This document shows positions 36,017-44,651 of a stretch of 64,000 nucleotides of DNA, in pieces. The stretch is from Brachynemurus nebulosus (lineage: Eukaryota > Arthropoda > Insecta > Neuroptera > Myrmeleontidae): positions 2,977,076-3,041,075 of the forward strand of contig JAPWDM010000022.1 in the NCBI GenBank assembly GCA_035578155.1, written 5' to 3'. How positions within the stretch are numbered: position 1 is the stretch's first letter; every line of letters begins with the position of its first letter. The position numbers were made by a program, and so were the translations under genes. The notes under the pieces are model-generated. The model ran no database searches and had not been told where the DNA came from. It was given only the letters and a program-made list of their open reading frames with translations.

Positions 36017-36193
36017 TTAGCACATTTGTGAGTACCAGGTTCTTTTCACTTTAAGACCTAGTGATTTAAGGAATGCTAAATTTTCAGGTGAAATGTGTTG
36101 TTGCTCAAAAGTTTTACGTTTAATGATCTTAGGTTTCGAAAGTTCTCTGCTAGGTTCTCTAGCGGTGGACTGCGCTGAATTGTAAATTAACAT
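36017..36193 (-). CDS. 58-residue protein of the Polinton-like element, left arm copy
   Basis: The mirror of 39251-39427, identical in protein sequence. It starts at the first ATG (MLIYNSAQSTARE). The upstream codons in frame begin with GTG and are not used here. See the right-arm copy for description. It reads outward, toward the left end. Confidence 0.55.
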   Translation of the reverse strand: MLIYNSAQSTAREPSRELSKPKIIKRKTFEQQHISPENLAFLKSLGLKVKRTWYSQMC

Positions 36194-36301
36194 GGTTCCA
36201 AAATGTAATTGTTTTACCACGAAAGTATAATTTTCAACGAAAGAGATGTTAACTCTTTGACAACCACCGGTAAATAGATAATATTTTATGTAAGTTCAAC
36301 T

Positions 36302-36309
36302 ATTTTATA
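36302..36309 (-). promoter_or_regulatory. TATA box for the left-arm 58-residue gene
   Basis: On the minus strand GGGTATAAAATAG lies about 115 bases upstream of the ATG at 36193, a mirror of the right-arm TATA box. Confidence 0.5.
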
Positions 36310-36384
36310 CCCTTCAACCATGATAAGGTGTATAAGCTGGAGTATAACTCAGCAAATTATATAGCGGTGGTGACGTAACACACA

Positions 36385-36574
36385 AATGCGGTGGTTGTGT
36401 TGCGGTTGTGGCGGTGGCGGTGTTTGTGTGGCGGTTGTGTGGTGGTGGCGGTGGTGTTTGTGTGGCGGTGGCGGTGGTGTTTGTGTGGTGGCGGCGGTGG
36501 TGTTTGTGTGGCGGTGGTATTTGTATGGTGGTTTCGGTGGTTGTGTGGTGGTTGTGGGGGTGGCGGGGTAGCAG
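36385..36574 (+). repeat. (GGT/GTTTGTGTGGC) low-complexity tract, left arm
   Basis: Repeated GGCGGTGGTGTTTGTGTG and variants, mirrored at 38864-39060. The open frames in several phases on both strands are produced by this repeat and are not genes. Confidence 0.85.
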
Positions 36575-36790
36575 CGGTGTTTGCGGCTGACGTGCACAAC
36601 TTTATCATTAATTCAATCGAAGCAGCAATTTACTGTACACAATAAATCGGTGGTGACATCTCGCGGTGTTTGTTGAACGCAATATCTAAATTAATCAATC
36701 TGGTGACGTTCCTGTTCCCTGCTCTTATACTGGAAGATTATTAGATATCGATTTTAGATAAAATATTGGAAAATTTCGTTTACAAAATAC

Positions 36791-36798
36791 TATAAATA
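36791..36798 (+). promoter_or_regulatory. TATA box, zinc-knuckle gene 1
   Basis: CTATAAATACAACTG, 73 bases upstream of the ATG at 36864. An identical box precedes gene 2. Between box and gene lies a tiny upstream frame (ATG at 36818, five codons, stop at 36833), also present in gene 2. Confidence 0.55.
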
Positions 36799-36863
36799 CA
36801 ACTGAATTATTAACCGGATGTCATTTGTTGGTTAAGTTCCAGAAGGTAAACAACAACAGCAAC

Positions 36864-37052
36864 ATGCCGATTTGTGGTATTTGTAAATTTCAACCGTCAC
36901 AGTGTAAGTGTGCCTTCTACGAGTACTGTGATAGGTGTCGAAATGAAAAACGAATTTGCATGTGTTGTAAACGATGTATGATGCCATTTCCAAACTGTGT
37001 TTGCAATTATATAAACTGTACAACATGTAAAAGCCGCTGCATTTGCAAATAA
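36864..37052 (+). CDS. Tetra-zinc-knuckle protein 1 (16 cysteines in 62 residues)
   Basis: 62 residues from ATG 36864; an upstream in-frame TTG is not credible in a eukaryote. Cysteines fall at 4, 7, 14, 16, 22, 25, 32, 34, 35, 38, 45, 47, 52, 55, 59 and 61. This is four modules of C-x2-C-x6-C-x-C (the last with x3), each able to hold one zinc ion. Arginine and lysine sit between modules (RCRNEKR, CCKRC), suiting nucleic-acid binding. No signal peptide is present, so a secreted disulfide protein is less likely. I recognise no named family. A tandem paralogue lies 278 bases downstream with its own TATA box. It is the first gene in the unique centre of the Polinton-like element. Confidence 0.65.
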   Translation: MPICGICKFQPSQCKCAFYEYCDRCRNEKRICMCCKRCMMPFPNCVCNYINCTTCKSRCICK

Positions 37053-37260
37053 TTTAGTAAAATCAATCATCTGATTGCCACATAATACCTATTGACCAAT
37101 TCCACGGTTGCTCAAACCAACGTAAACATTTATTTATAACGCAATGACCAGCGATGTAATGAGGCATAATGGATATTTTGTGTAACAGTGGAACTGGTCA
37201 ATATCGATTAAATATCGATTTTTTATAAAATATTGGATTATTTGGTTTCAGTCAAAATAC

Positions 37261-37268
37261 TATAAATA
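37261..37268 (+). promoter_or_regulatory. TATA box, zinc-knuckle gene 2
   Basis: CTATAAATACAACTG, 70 bases upstream of the ATG at 37331. The upstream region is a duplicate of that of gene 1, including the five-codon upstream frame at 37288. Confidence 0.55.
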
Positions 37269-37330
37269 CAACTGAATTATTAACCGGATGTCATTTGTTG
37301 GTTAAGTTCCAGAAAATAAACAAAAACAAC

Positions 37331-37519
37331 ATGCCGATTTGTGGTATTTGTAAATTTCAACCACCACAGTGTAAGTGTTCCTTCCCCGAGTATTGTGATA
37401 GGTGTCGAAACGAAAAACGAATTTGCATGTGTTGTAAACGATGTATGATGCCATTTCCAAACTGTGTTTGCAATTATGTAAACTGTCCCACATGTAAAAG
37501 CCGCTGCAATTGCGAATAA
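37331..37519 (+). CDS. Tetra-zinc-knuckle protein 2
   Basis: 62 residues, tandem duplicate of 36864-37052 in a repeat of about 467 bases that includes the promoter. All 16 cysteines are kept. Seven residues differ (for example PPQ for PSQ, SFPEY for AFYEY, NCE for ICK at the end). About seven changed codons against about four silent changes do not by themselves show purifying selection, but no cysteine is lost and the length is exact. The same four C-x2-C...C-x-C modules are visible. Function unknown; zinc-dependent DNA or RNA binding is an inference. Confidence 0.65.
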   Translation: MPICGICKFQPPQCKCSFPEYCDRCRNEKRICMCCKRCMMPFPNCVCNYVNCPTCKSRCNCE

Positions 37520-37539
37520 TTTAGTAAAATCAATCACCT

Positions 37540-37980
37540 GATTGCCACATCATAAGTATTGACCAATTCCACGGTTGTTAAAACAAACATTAGCATTTAT
37601 TTAGTAATGAGGTATAACGTATATTTTGAGTAACAGTGGAATTGACAAATACCTATTAATCAGTATTAAAGTTTTTGTTGAATACTCAAAATATACATTA
37701 TACCTCATTACTAAATAAATGTTAATGTTTATTTGATATTTTCCATTGGTTGTGGTGTATAAACACTGATCATATGAAGGTGTGGTTGCTTTAGAGTAAC
37801 TTAATTTGTAGCTGTGTGGGAATAAACATATCGGTGGGGTAAAATGAGCAACTCAAATTTTGTAGTTGTGTTGTGGTGGTGGTGGTGGTGGTGGTGGTGG
37901 TGGTGGCGGTGGTGGTGGTGGTGGTGGTGGTGGTTTTTGTGGTGGCAACTCATAATTTATTTAAGCGACGTGCTGTAATA
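37540..37980. repeat. Spacer with a palindrome and a (GGT)n tract
   Basis: AACATTAGCATTTATTTAGT, AATGAGGTATAA and TATATTTTGAGTA near 37583-37640 are mirrored near 37680-37730. A (GGT)n run lies at about 37873-37935, just upstream of the OB-fold-like gene. Confidence 0.65.
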
Positions 37981-38003
37981 GAAATTGGTAGTGTATTGGC
38001 AAA

Positions 38004-38366
38004 ATGTCTGAACAACACGGTTTTGAGTTAAGTATAAGTGATCTGTGGACCACTTTTACTGCCACTGATACAACAATGGATCCGGTTTTGGAGAAGTTGA
38101 ATAAACTTGGTGCTGGTAAACCATTCAAATCGCTATCTACACTCAAACCGTATGAAACGTGGAAAATTCTTGATGTAGGACGCATGAAAACTCGATATGG
38201 GCCAGCGGTTGCGGTGGAACTTGCAGATTCTCAAGTGTTCCTTCCAAAACGATTCACGGATTTGGATGAGCAGACCATTCAATGTTTACGTACAGGACAA
38301 TATTTTATTACATATAAAGGAACTGATTCCAGTGGTTTTTTACATATTGTGGAATTTAGTAAATAG
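38004..38366 (+). CDS. OB-fold-like protein of the Polinton-like element
   Basis: 120 residues from ATG 38004 (MSEQHGFELSISDLW). The C-terminal 75 residues read as alternating strands: PYETWKILDVGRMKTRYGPA, VAVELADSQVFLPKRF, a short helix TDLDEQTIQCLRTG, then QYFITYKGTD and FLHIVEF. A WKI...G.AV.VEL...VFLP.R pattern with a closing YKG strand looks like a compact OB-fold, as in single-strand DNA-binding proteins. From memory, similar short proteins are common hypothetical ORFs in arthropod mobile DNA. A role in coating replication intermediates is inference. AATAAA lies at 38472-38477. No clear TATA box was seen. It is co-directional with the zinc-knuckle genes. Confidence 0.6.
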   Translation: MSEQHGFELSISDLWTTFTATDTTMDPVLEKLNKLGAGKPFKSLSTLKPYETWKILDVGRMKTRYGPAVAVELADSQVFLPKRFTDLDEQTIQCLRTGQYFITYKGTDSSGFLHIVEFSK

Positions 38367-38863
38367 CTATCACATGTATGATGTTAGATGTAAGCTTAAG
38401 GTAACTGTCAGATATGAAAATGAATTGATTTACTTTTTAATTTTAATATTGAAACGTATATTTTATTAAAAAATAAATTATTTTACGTATAAATTCTTAT
38501 ATTGTTCTTATTTTACAACACATTAGAACCTCCCAAATTATATCTTGAATTATGATAAGACTCTCAGTAGGTATGGACCCAGTTGGCAACGCAATGTAAT
38601 TGCCTATATTCAGGAGCAAGTATTTTAATGTTGGTGTTGAGTCACCTGACACTTGCATATAGCTTTTCCTTCATTTTTCTGAACTAATTTCCAAACCGAA
38701 AGAGCGTAATGGGGGCAAAATGTGTAAGCCGGGTGTCAACAGCTACTTCATGGAGTAAAATGAGCAACTCAGATGTGGTGGTTGCGGCGGCGGCGGTGGC
38801 GGTGGTGGTGGTGGTGGCGGTGGTGGTGGCGGTGGCGGCGGCGGCGGTGGTGGTGGTGGAGTA
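38367..38863. other. 3' flank of the OB-fold-like gene and spacer to the right arm
   Basis: Contains AATAAA at 38472 and a (GGT/GGC)n run at about 38775-38858. The multiple-phase frames in the run are artefacts. Confidence 0.6.
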
Positions 38864-39134
38864 CTGCTACCCCGCCACCCCCACAACCACCACACAACCA
38901 CCGAAACCACCATACAAATACCACCGCCACACAAACACCACCGCCGCCACCACACAAACACCACCGCCACCACCACACAACCGCCACACAAACACCGCCA
39001 CCGCCACAACCGCCACACAAACACCGCCACCGCCACAACCGCAACACAACCACCGCATTTGTGTGTTACGTCACCACCGCTATATAATTTGCTGAGTTAT
39101 ACTCCAGCTTATACACCTTATCATGGTTGAAGGG

Positions 39135-39142
39135 TATAAAAT
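39135..39142 (+). promoter_or_regulatory. TATA box, right-arm 58-residue gene
   Basis: GGGTATAAAATAG, 116 bases upstream of the ATG at 39251, in both arms. Confidence 0.5.
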
Positions 39143-39250
39143 AGTTGAACTTACATAAAATATTATCTATTTACCGGTGGTTGTCAAAGAGTTAACATCT
39201 CTTTCGTTGAAAATTATACTTTCGTGGTAAAACAATTACATTTTGGAACC

Positions 39251-39427
39251 ATGTTAATTTACAATTCAGCGCAGTCCACCGCTAGAGAACCTAGCAGAGA
39301 ACTTTCGAAACCTAAGATCATTAAACGTAAAACTTTTGAGCAACAACACATTTCACCTGAAAATTTAGCATTCCTTAAATCACTAGGTCTTAAAGTGAAA
39401 AGAACCTGGTACTCACAAATGTGCTAA
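39251..39427 (+). CDS. 58-residue basic protein of the Polinton-like element, right arm copy
   Basis: 58 residues from ATG 39251, which has a good context (AACC before ATG). The N-terminal half is polar (AQSTAREPSRELSKPK); the C-terminal half is a likely helix with basic face (SPENLAFLKSLGLKVKR) ending WYSQMC. From memory, SPEN..FLKSLG.K. tails recur in small unknown proteins of arthropod mobile DNA. The left-arm copy encodes exactly the same protein. It lies 163 bases before the DEDD-like gene on the same strand, and each has its own TATA box. Function unknown. Confidence 0.6.
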   Translation: MLIYNSAQSTAREPSRELSKPKIIKRKTFEQQHISPENLAFLKSLGLKVKRTWYSQMC

Positions 39428-39536
39428 ATATTATTAACAGTTTGTAATTTGATGGTAAACTAGCAATAGCTATTAATAGCCATTTTCGAATACGTTCAAC
39501 AAATTAACTAACTACCCCCACCACTTTTAATTATTC

Positions 39537-39545
39537 TATATAAAG
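39537..39545 (+). promoter_or_regulatory. TATA box, DEDD/RNase-H-like gene
   Basis: TATATAAAG, 54 bases upstream of the ATG at 39591. The same sequence is kept in the left arm in front of the truncated gene stub. Confidence 0.5.
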
Positions 39546-39590
39546 TTGTGGATTGTGTGAATAAATTCAGTTCTACGGTGGCGGTAAAAA

Positions 39591-40076
39591 ATGGCGTTTC
39601 TTGACATACAAGGCTATCAAGGAGCTAACAACGAATTTTATTTTAAAGAAGTTGGTATTGCTGCAAAAAATTCGGATGATATATTACATCTTATATTCGA
39701 CGCACCGTTTGATTTCAACGAGTTGCCGAAGAAATATCAACGAGTAGCCCGTTGGCTTTACCGAAATTGGCATGGGATACCTTGGTCGTATGGATTTATT
39801 CCGTACAAAAAACTTCATACCATATTGAAACCTATATTAAAGAAGTATGATGTTATATACGTCAAGGGTGGTGAAAAGAAGAAATGGATATCAAGTTTGT
39901 TTGATAGTACCGAAAACCAGCCGTGGATTTTGAATTTGGAAGAAATATTTGATGTACCGAAGATTTCCATTCTGCGAGATGAATATTATTCAAGACGCTG
40001 TATGCTTCATTCAGATAAAATTTGTTCATTAGAAAATTGTATTCTTTTAAAAAATTTTTATATGGAAAATAAATAG
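39591..40076 (+). CDS. DEDD/RNase-H-like protein of the Polinton-like element
   Basis: 161 residues from ATG 39591. It begins MAFLDIQGYQ, resembling the first strand and D-x-E motif of DEDD exonucleases and RNase-H folds, but the second acidic residue is Q. Other landmarks: FYFKEVGIAA (second strand), a helix with LPKKYQRVARWLYRNWHGIP, WSYGFIPY, and KYDVIYVKGGEKKKWI, a V-K-G-x-E-K strand-turn typical, from memory, of a family of short hypothetical proteins in arthropod mobile DNA. The C-terminal part has C and H residues (RRCMLHSDKICSLENC) that could bind zinc. With D-x-Q it may be inactive as a nuclease. AATAAA lies at 40132-40137. The left arm keeps only its first 21 codons. Confidence 0.55.
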   Translation: MAFLDIQGYQGANNEFYFKEVGIAAKNSDDILHLIFDAPFDFNELPKKYQRVARWLYRNWHGIPWSYGFIPYKKLHTILKPILKKYDVIYVKGGEKKKWISSLFDSTENQPWILNLEEIFDVPKISILRDEYYSRRCMLHSDKICSLENCILLKNFYMENK

Positions 40077-40137
40077 ATTTTAAGTAATATATAGATTTAA
40101 GCAATTTAATTTTTTGTATACAAATTCTATAAATAAA

Positions 40138-41759
40138 ATTTAAAAAAAAAATATGTGCGTTTTATTTAATTATTACCCTGCATTCCCCTATTTTTTTACA
40201 GCAAAAAGTTTCTTTCGTTAACCTATAAGAGTATTAACAAAAATCTTATGAAATTTATTATTCTAATTGAAAAGCATATTTCATGATACACCCTGTATAC
40301 TAAAATATTTATTAAAAATACTAAATATACATCCGTTATATATACATGATATTATTTGTATGTTAATGATAGAGTAGCAAATTCAAAATGTTCTAGTCTA
40401 TAAAAAATTTTGATTTTACAGACTTAAAAATTTAGTAAAACTCAATGCTGTTATCATTTTTATATTAAGCGACGTGTTTAACTTATAGTAATTTAAAACC
40501 AAAAATTGAACTTTTATTCTGTTTAAAAATGTTAAATACAATACTATTATACCCTAATATAAATATGTATCAGTATTAGAATGATATACATTGATTTTGC
40601 TGATTAAACAAATTTTTTGCAATATTTATAAATTACTTTATAATTAGATTTAATACTTATTCATAAATGGCTATACAATTCGTTTACTAGTATTCATAAA
40701 AATTAAAATTATATACAAATTTTCTTTCTTATTCTCAATATACAGAGTGTATACATAAAAAATTTTTAATATACAGAGTCTATACATATGTACATACTGA
40801 ATTATCTCAGATAATTTTCGTTTGATATAGAAACAGTTTTGTGCTACAGTCAAATTCAAAAATGTTGTGCACCATAAGAAGTAATATTTTTTGTGACTTG
40901 TTAAAATTTCAAGAACTTCTGTTAGTTAACTAAAAAATTGGTCACTGTAGGTTAAATGTTAAAGTATTAAAACTGATAAAAATAATTTCTTGCTTGAGGC
41001 CTACAATGGGTGATATTTTTTACTAAACAATTTTTTAACTCATTAATATTCCATGACGTCATCTTTCTTATACCAAAAAAACTCCTTATATGAGTCTTAC
41101 GATCATAATTCAGCTAAAACAAACATTTAATTATTAGTTGTTTGTTTATGTTAAAACTGATAAAAATTCCTGGAATTTTCCAAGGTTAAATATACAAAAA
41201 AACCCCTGAGTTACAGTTGACACCCAAATTTCCGGCAGTACAGTAGCGGTCAGACATCTGGACCCTGGAGTCTGAAGTTAGTTTTGCGGTAGCGCTTGGT
41301 ACAGTGCCCCCACAAAATTTAGCGGCCGCCCAATCTTAAATAAACAATTTTAAAATTATTACATGATCCAAACTTATTATATAAATAAACAAATATAACA
41401 AAAATCCCCGCTTGTATGAATCATACTATAATTATAATTCAACAATCAGGCCATAAATTAAAAATTCCAAGAAGACTATTTCGTATTTGAAATCCAAACA
41501 AAGAAATTGCTGAGTCATCAAAATCTTAAATAAACATTTTTTTAAAATTAAAACTTATATAAATAAACAAATTAAAAAAGTGCTGACTTTGCTGAAAACA
41601 GGCTTAAACTTGTTGAAAAGTACAGTAGACACTCGATTTACAGTACAGTAGCGGTCAGAAATCTGGACCCCGGAGTCTAATCTTAAAATCTAGCGCTTGG
41701 TACAGTGCGCCCCCGACAAAATTTATCGTTAGCGACCGCACCCAATTTAAGATGACGCA
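40138..41759. other. Right-arm spacer, noncoding
   Basis: 40138-40841 is unique to the right arm and AT-rich with no frame of note. 40842-41759 mirrors 34860-35813. Confidence 0.6.
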
Positions 41760-42606
41760 GTTAAGTGAGGCCAAGATTTGCACGTAATAAGCACAGTACG
41801 CTTCAAAAAGTGATCGGACACCTTTTTGGTCAGGGGGGCCGCACTTTTGACACGGCAGTGTACCAAAAATTTAAGTACAGTACGGTGTCAAAAGTTTGGG
41901 CCACCCCGTGGGTTAGGGTATTCCCCACATTTTTTAACGTGATAGTTCGTTTAAGATGACGCAATTAAGGCAAGCGCGTGTTGGGGTCAAGGTTTGCACG
42001 TACAGTACGCTTCAAAAAGTGATCGGATACCTTTTTGGCCAGGGGGGGCCCGCACTTTTGACACGGCAGTGTACCAAAAATTTAAGTACAGTACGGTGTC
42101 AAAAGTTTGGGGCCACCCCCGAGTCAGGGTAACCCAACATTTTTGACGCGGTAGTGTACCCCATCTATCAAATTGTAACCTAAAATTCAGTCTGCGCATG
42201 CGTCATGTACTTAAATTCAATCTGCGCATGCGTTAGGTTTGCATTCAAAAACTACGTCAGTGCTGGCGGGTAATGGGTTAACACAAAACCAAATTGTTAT
42301 AAGTAAATTGTGATGACGCATAATGGGTTAACATAAATTAATTTGGTTGCTGGTGATGACTCATGTGTTTGGAATTTCAAGGCCAACAGTATGAGCGAGT
42401 GTTGGGGTCAAATGTCAACAACAAATTTTAAATACATGTACTCCGTACGTGCCGGGTCAAAGGTCAAGTTTTGCACGTCGATACAGTTTGATGACTCATC
42501 AGTTCGGAATGTGTAGTACCGTAAAGTCACACAATTTCAACCATTGGCAAAAGGGTTCAAGTTGCTTAGTTTTGCGGTGGCCCCGTTCTCTCCTAGCCTA
42601 ACTACT

Positions 42607-42612
42607 TTTCAA
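42607..42612 (+). repeat. Right target-site duplication TTTCAA
   Basis: Matches 34020-34025. The flanking AAGTTCTGAAAATTAG resumes the sequence of palindrome Q, whose other arm (about 43865) shows the site without the insertion. Confidence 0.65.
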
Positions 42613-42659
42613 AGTTCTGAAAATTAGAATCTTGGAGCTTCAAAATGCTTTTTTTAACA

Positions 42660-42747
42660 TCTAGATACGACCATTTTGCACGTAAATACAGCCCTTCAAA
42701 AATCACTAAAAAATTAACAATTTTTTTTGCTCTCTTGATTGTTTGTA

Positions 42748-42845
<98 letters not shown>

Positions 42846-42900
42846 GAGAGCAAAAAAAAATTGTTAATTTTTTGTATTTACGTGTAGTCGTATCTGGATG
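42660..42900. repeat. Hairpin with (TA)n centre
   Basis: CATCTAGATACGACCATTTT, TTAACAATTTTTTTTGCTCT and TTGATTG on the left are mirrored by CAAGAGAGCAAAAAAAAATT, ACGTGTAGTCGTATCTGGAT on the right. A partial direct copy of the left side is at 44520-44650, also followed by (TA)n. Confidence 0.7.
42750..42841. repeat. (TA)n microsatellite
   Basis: The loop of the hairpin at 42660-42900. Confidence 0.95.
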
Positions 42901-42907
42901 TTAAAAA

Positions 42908-43389
42908 TACCCCTGTCGCAGCATCCTGCATAACATAACGAATTTCCATTTACAAAATTACGTTTTTCTCCTAAACTAGTTGATATAGAGTAATTGTAAA
43001 TAAAAACACCTTCTTTATGTGATTTTTCCGCCTCATTGCGCCAAATTTTTTTCACGAAAAATGTCCAAAACCCCGTAAACGTTTTCACGAAATTTCTTAA
43101 AAATAAGATGTTTCGTTCTTGAGTTATCGTGCGGACACATTTATATATTTGTTTACTAAGTGTCCGCACGATAACTCAAGAACGAAACATCTTATTTTTA
43201 AGAAATTTCGTGAAAACGTTTACGGGGTTTTGGACATTTTTCGTGAAAAAAATGTGGCGGAATGAGGCGGAAAAATCACAGGCGTTTTTTTTTATTTACA
43301 ATTACTCTATATCAACTAGTTTCCGAGAAAAACGTACTTTTATAAATGGAAATTCGCTATGTTATGCAGGATGCTGCGACAGGGGTATT
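42908..43389. repeat. Palindrome made of two inverted (TA)n-element left halves
   Basis: TACCCCTGTCGCAGCATCCT at 42908 is mirrored by AGGATGCTGCGACAGGGGTA ending at 43389. Arms of about 230 bases include AACTAGTTGATATAGAGTAA and AACGTTTTCACGAAATTTC and meet at GTGTCCGCACGATAACTCAA near 43140. Frames on both strands (42864-43169, 43129 on) are mirror artefacts. Confidence 0.75.
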
Positions 43390-43439
43390 TTATGTAATTT
43401 TTTCTTCTCTTTTAAATGGTGTAAAAAAATTTCGCAAAA

Positions 43440-43628
43440 ATTTTTGAATAAGTGGAAATTTTCGCAAAAAACTAATTTTTTGCTAGAACAAAAACCATGT
43501 TCCTGGCATCCGACGTGTCTGGCTGACGAACTCATCCAAGGGTTTGGGACTTCCAATGTTCTCACCAAGTTTCGTAAAAAATTGGATACTTCGTTCGAGA
43601 GTTATCGTGCGGACACATTTATATTTAA

Positions 43629-43700
<72 letters not shown>

Positions 43701-43845
43701 TTGAGTGAATATTATTTTCGGTTTGAATATTATTTTCGGTTCCTAGGGACCTCAAAACAAATTTCTGCCTTGGTCCCGGGTTTAAGTCGCGTCATGACAG
43801 TGGCTGTAATAGCGAGTTTCCATTCTGGAAATTCGCTAAAAGCAT
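43440..43845 (+). mobile_element. (TA)n-carrying interspersed element, copy 4
   Basis: CATCCGACGTGTCTGGCTGA, CGTTCGAGAGTTATCGTGCG, (TA)n, then GAATATTATTTTCGGTT (duplicated once), GGACCTCAAAACA and GGAAATTCGCTAAAA, as in copies 2, 3 and 5. The 189-codon frame across it is not a gene. Confidence 0.65.
43631..43697. repeat. (TA)n microsatellite
   Basis: TA tract inside copy 4 of the (TA)n-carrying element. Confidence 0.95.
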
Positions 43846-44015
43846 TTTGAAGCTCCAAGATTCTAGTTTTCAGAATATTGAAATAATTTTAAAAAAAATA
43901 ATTTTTTTTCTTAATTTTTAAATTTTAATGGGTAAAAGATGCCTAACTGTGAAAAAAGTTGAATTTTCTATTCAATTTTGCTCCTTTAATTTCTTTTCTG
44001 AAATTTTGAACAAAC
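43846..44015 (-). repeat. Right arm of palindrome Q
   Basis: AGCATTTTGAAGCTCCAAGA, ATTTTAATGGGTAAAAGATG and AATTTTGCTCCTTTAATTTC mirror the left arm (33870-34025 plus 42613-42655). Confidence 0.7.
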
Positions 44016-44519
44016 GGTTTAGGAAAACCAGTCGATAGATCGATATGCCGATTTATAGGGTTATTGGGGGTACATTGGGGTAGAAGAATTCGTACAAACA
44101 TTAGACTCCCCATCAATATTCGCAGGGATGCGGACGATTTTTCGCAACAAGGAAAAAAGTCCCTTCTTTTCAGATTTTTTAGATTAAAATTAAGGATGAA
44201 AAAATTTTTTTTCCTAAAGTACGCGGCATACCCTTGTAGGAAATTTATTCCATATTCCAAAACTGCCCTTCAATTTTCTGTCCGATCACTGGTTATTGAG
44301 ATATCGATGGTTAAAGCAAAAAGGATCCTTTTGCATTCAAAGTTGGATACCTCCGGAACAAATCAACGTAGAGAAAAATTTTAAAAAGGAATTTGAAGCT
44401 GAATAAACAGCCCGTAGACAAAAAAAAAAGACCAAAAAATTTGCAAAAACTTTTTTTGTGTTATTCCTTATAATTGCTCGATAACTATCACTCCTAAAAA
44501 CTTTGGACGAAAGATATGA
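44016..44519. other. Noncoding DNA between repeats
   Basis: Frames on both strands (43943-44260, 44064-44384) overlap and carry no recognisable domain. Confidence 0.5.
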
Positions 44520-44650
44520 AAACTAGAATCTTAGAGCTTCAGAATGCTTTTTCTAACATCTGGATACGACCATTTTCCACGTAAATACAGCCCTTCAAAA
44601 ATCACTAAAAAATTAACAGTTTTTTTTTGCTTCCTTAATTGTTTGTAGTA
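44520..44650 (+). repeat. Direct copy of the 42618-42749 sequence
   Basis: TAGAATCTTAGAGCTTCAGA, CATCTGGATACGACCATTTT and CGTAAATACAGCCCTTCAAA match 42625-42749 in order. Confidence 0.75.
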
Positions 44651-44651
44651 G

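Larger units (their letters stand above)
34026..36574 (+). repeat. Left terminal inverted repeat of the Polinton-like element
   Basis: Near-identical inverse of 38864-42606 except for a 1,187-base gap at about 35813. From outside in it holds a minisatellite region (34480-34900: CACTGCCGTGTCAAAAGTGC, GGTACACT, CACTTTTTGAAGCGTACTGT), AT-rich spacer, the cut-off start of the DEDD-like gene, the 58-residue gene and a (GGT/GGC)n tract. Confidence 0.8.
34026..42606. mobile_element. Polinton/Maverick-like element with long terminal inverted repeats
   Basis: The left end AGTATATAGGCTAGGAGAG and the inverse of the right end AGTAGTTAGGCTAGGAGAG differ at two bases. TTTCAA is duplicated outside. AG...CT ends plus a 6-bp target duplication are the Polinton pattern. 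Terminal repeats are about 2.55 kb (34026-36574 and 38864-42606), the left one lacking 1,187 bases. The unique centre (36575-38863) holds two zinc-knuckle genes and an OB-fold-like gene; the arms hold a 58-residue gene and a DEDD-like gene. No polymerase B, integrase, capsid, ATPase or protease was seen, so it is a non-autonomous derivative or a different lineage with convergent ends. Confidence 0.65.
38864..42606 (-). repeat. Right terminal inverted repeat of the Polinton-like element
   Basis: The full-length version of the arm. Relative to the left arm it has an extra 1,187 bases (about 39655-40841) carrying most of the DEDD-like gene and its 3' flank. Minisatellite units at about 41760-42130 mirror those at 34480-34900. 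Confidence 0.8.

Noticed and set aside
36349..36645. Several overlapping long frames on both strands (also 38709-39095)
   Set aside because: They are translations of a (GGT/GTTTGTGTGGC) low-complexity tract that stays open in many phases; no domain or conserved start.
34026..42606. Densovirus or other hairpin-ended viral insertion
   Set aside because: No replication initiator or capsid frame is visible, and the AG...CT ends with a 6-bp duplication fit Polintons better.
43129..43698. 189-codon plus-strand frame
   Set aside because: Built from a palindrome and a (TA)n-carrying repeat. The first part is mirrored on the other strand at 42864-43169 and the end is (IY)n from the TA tract.
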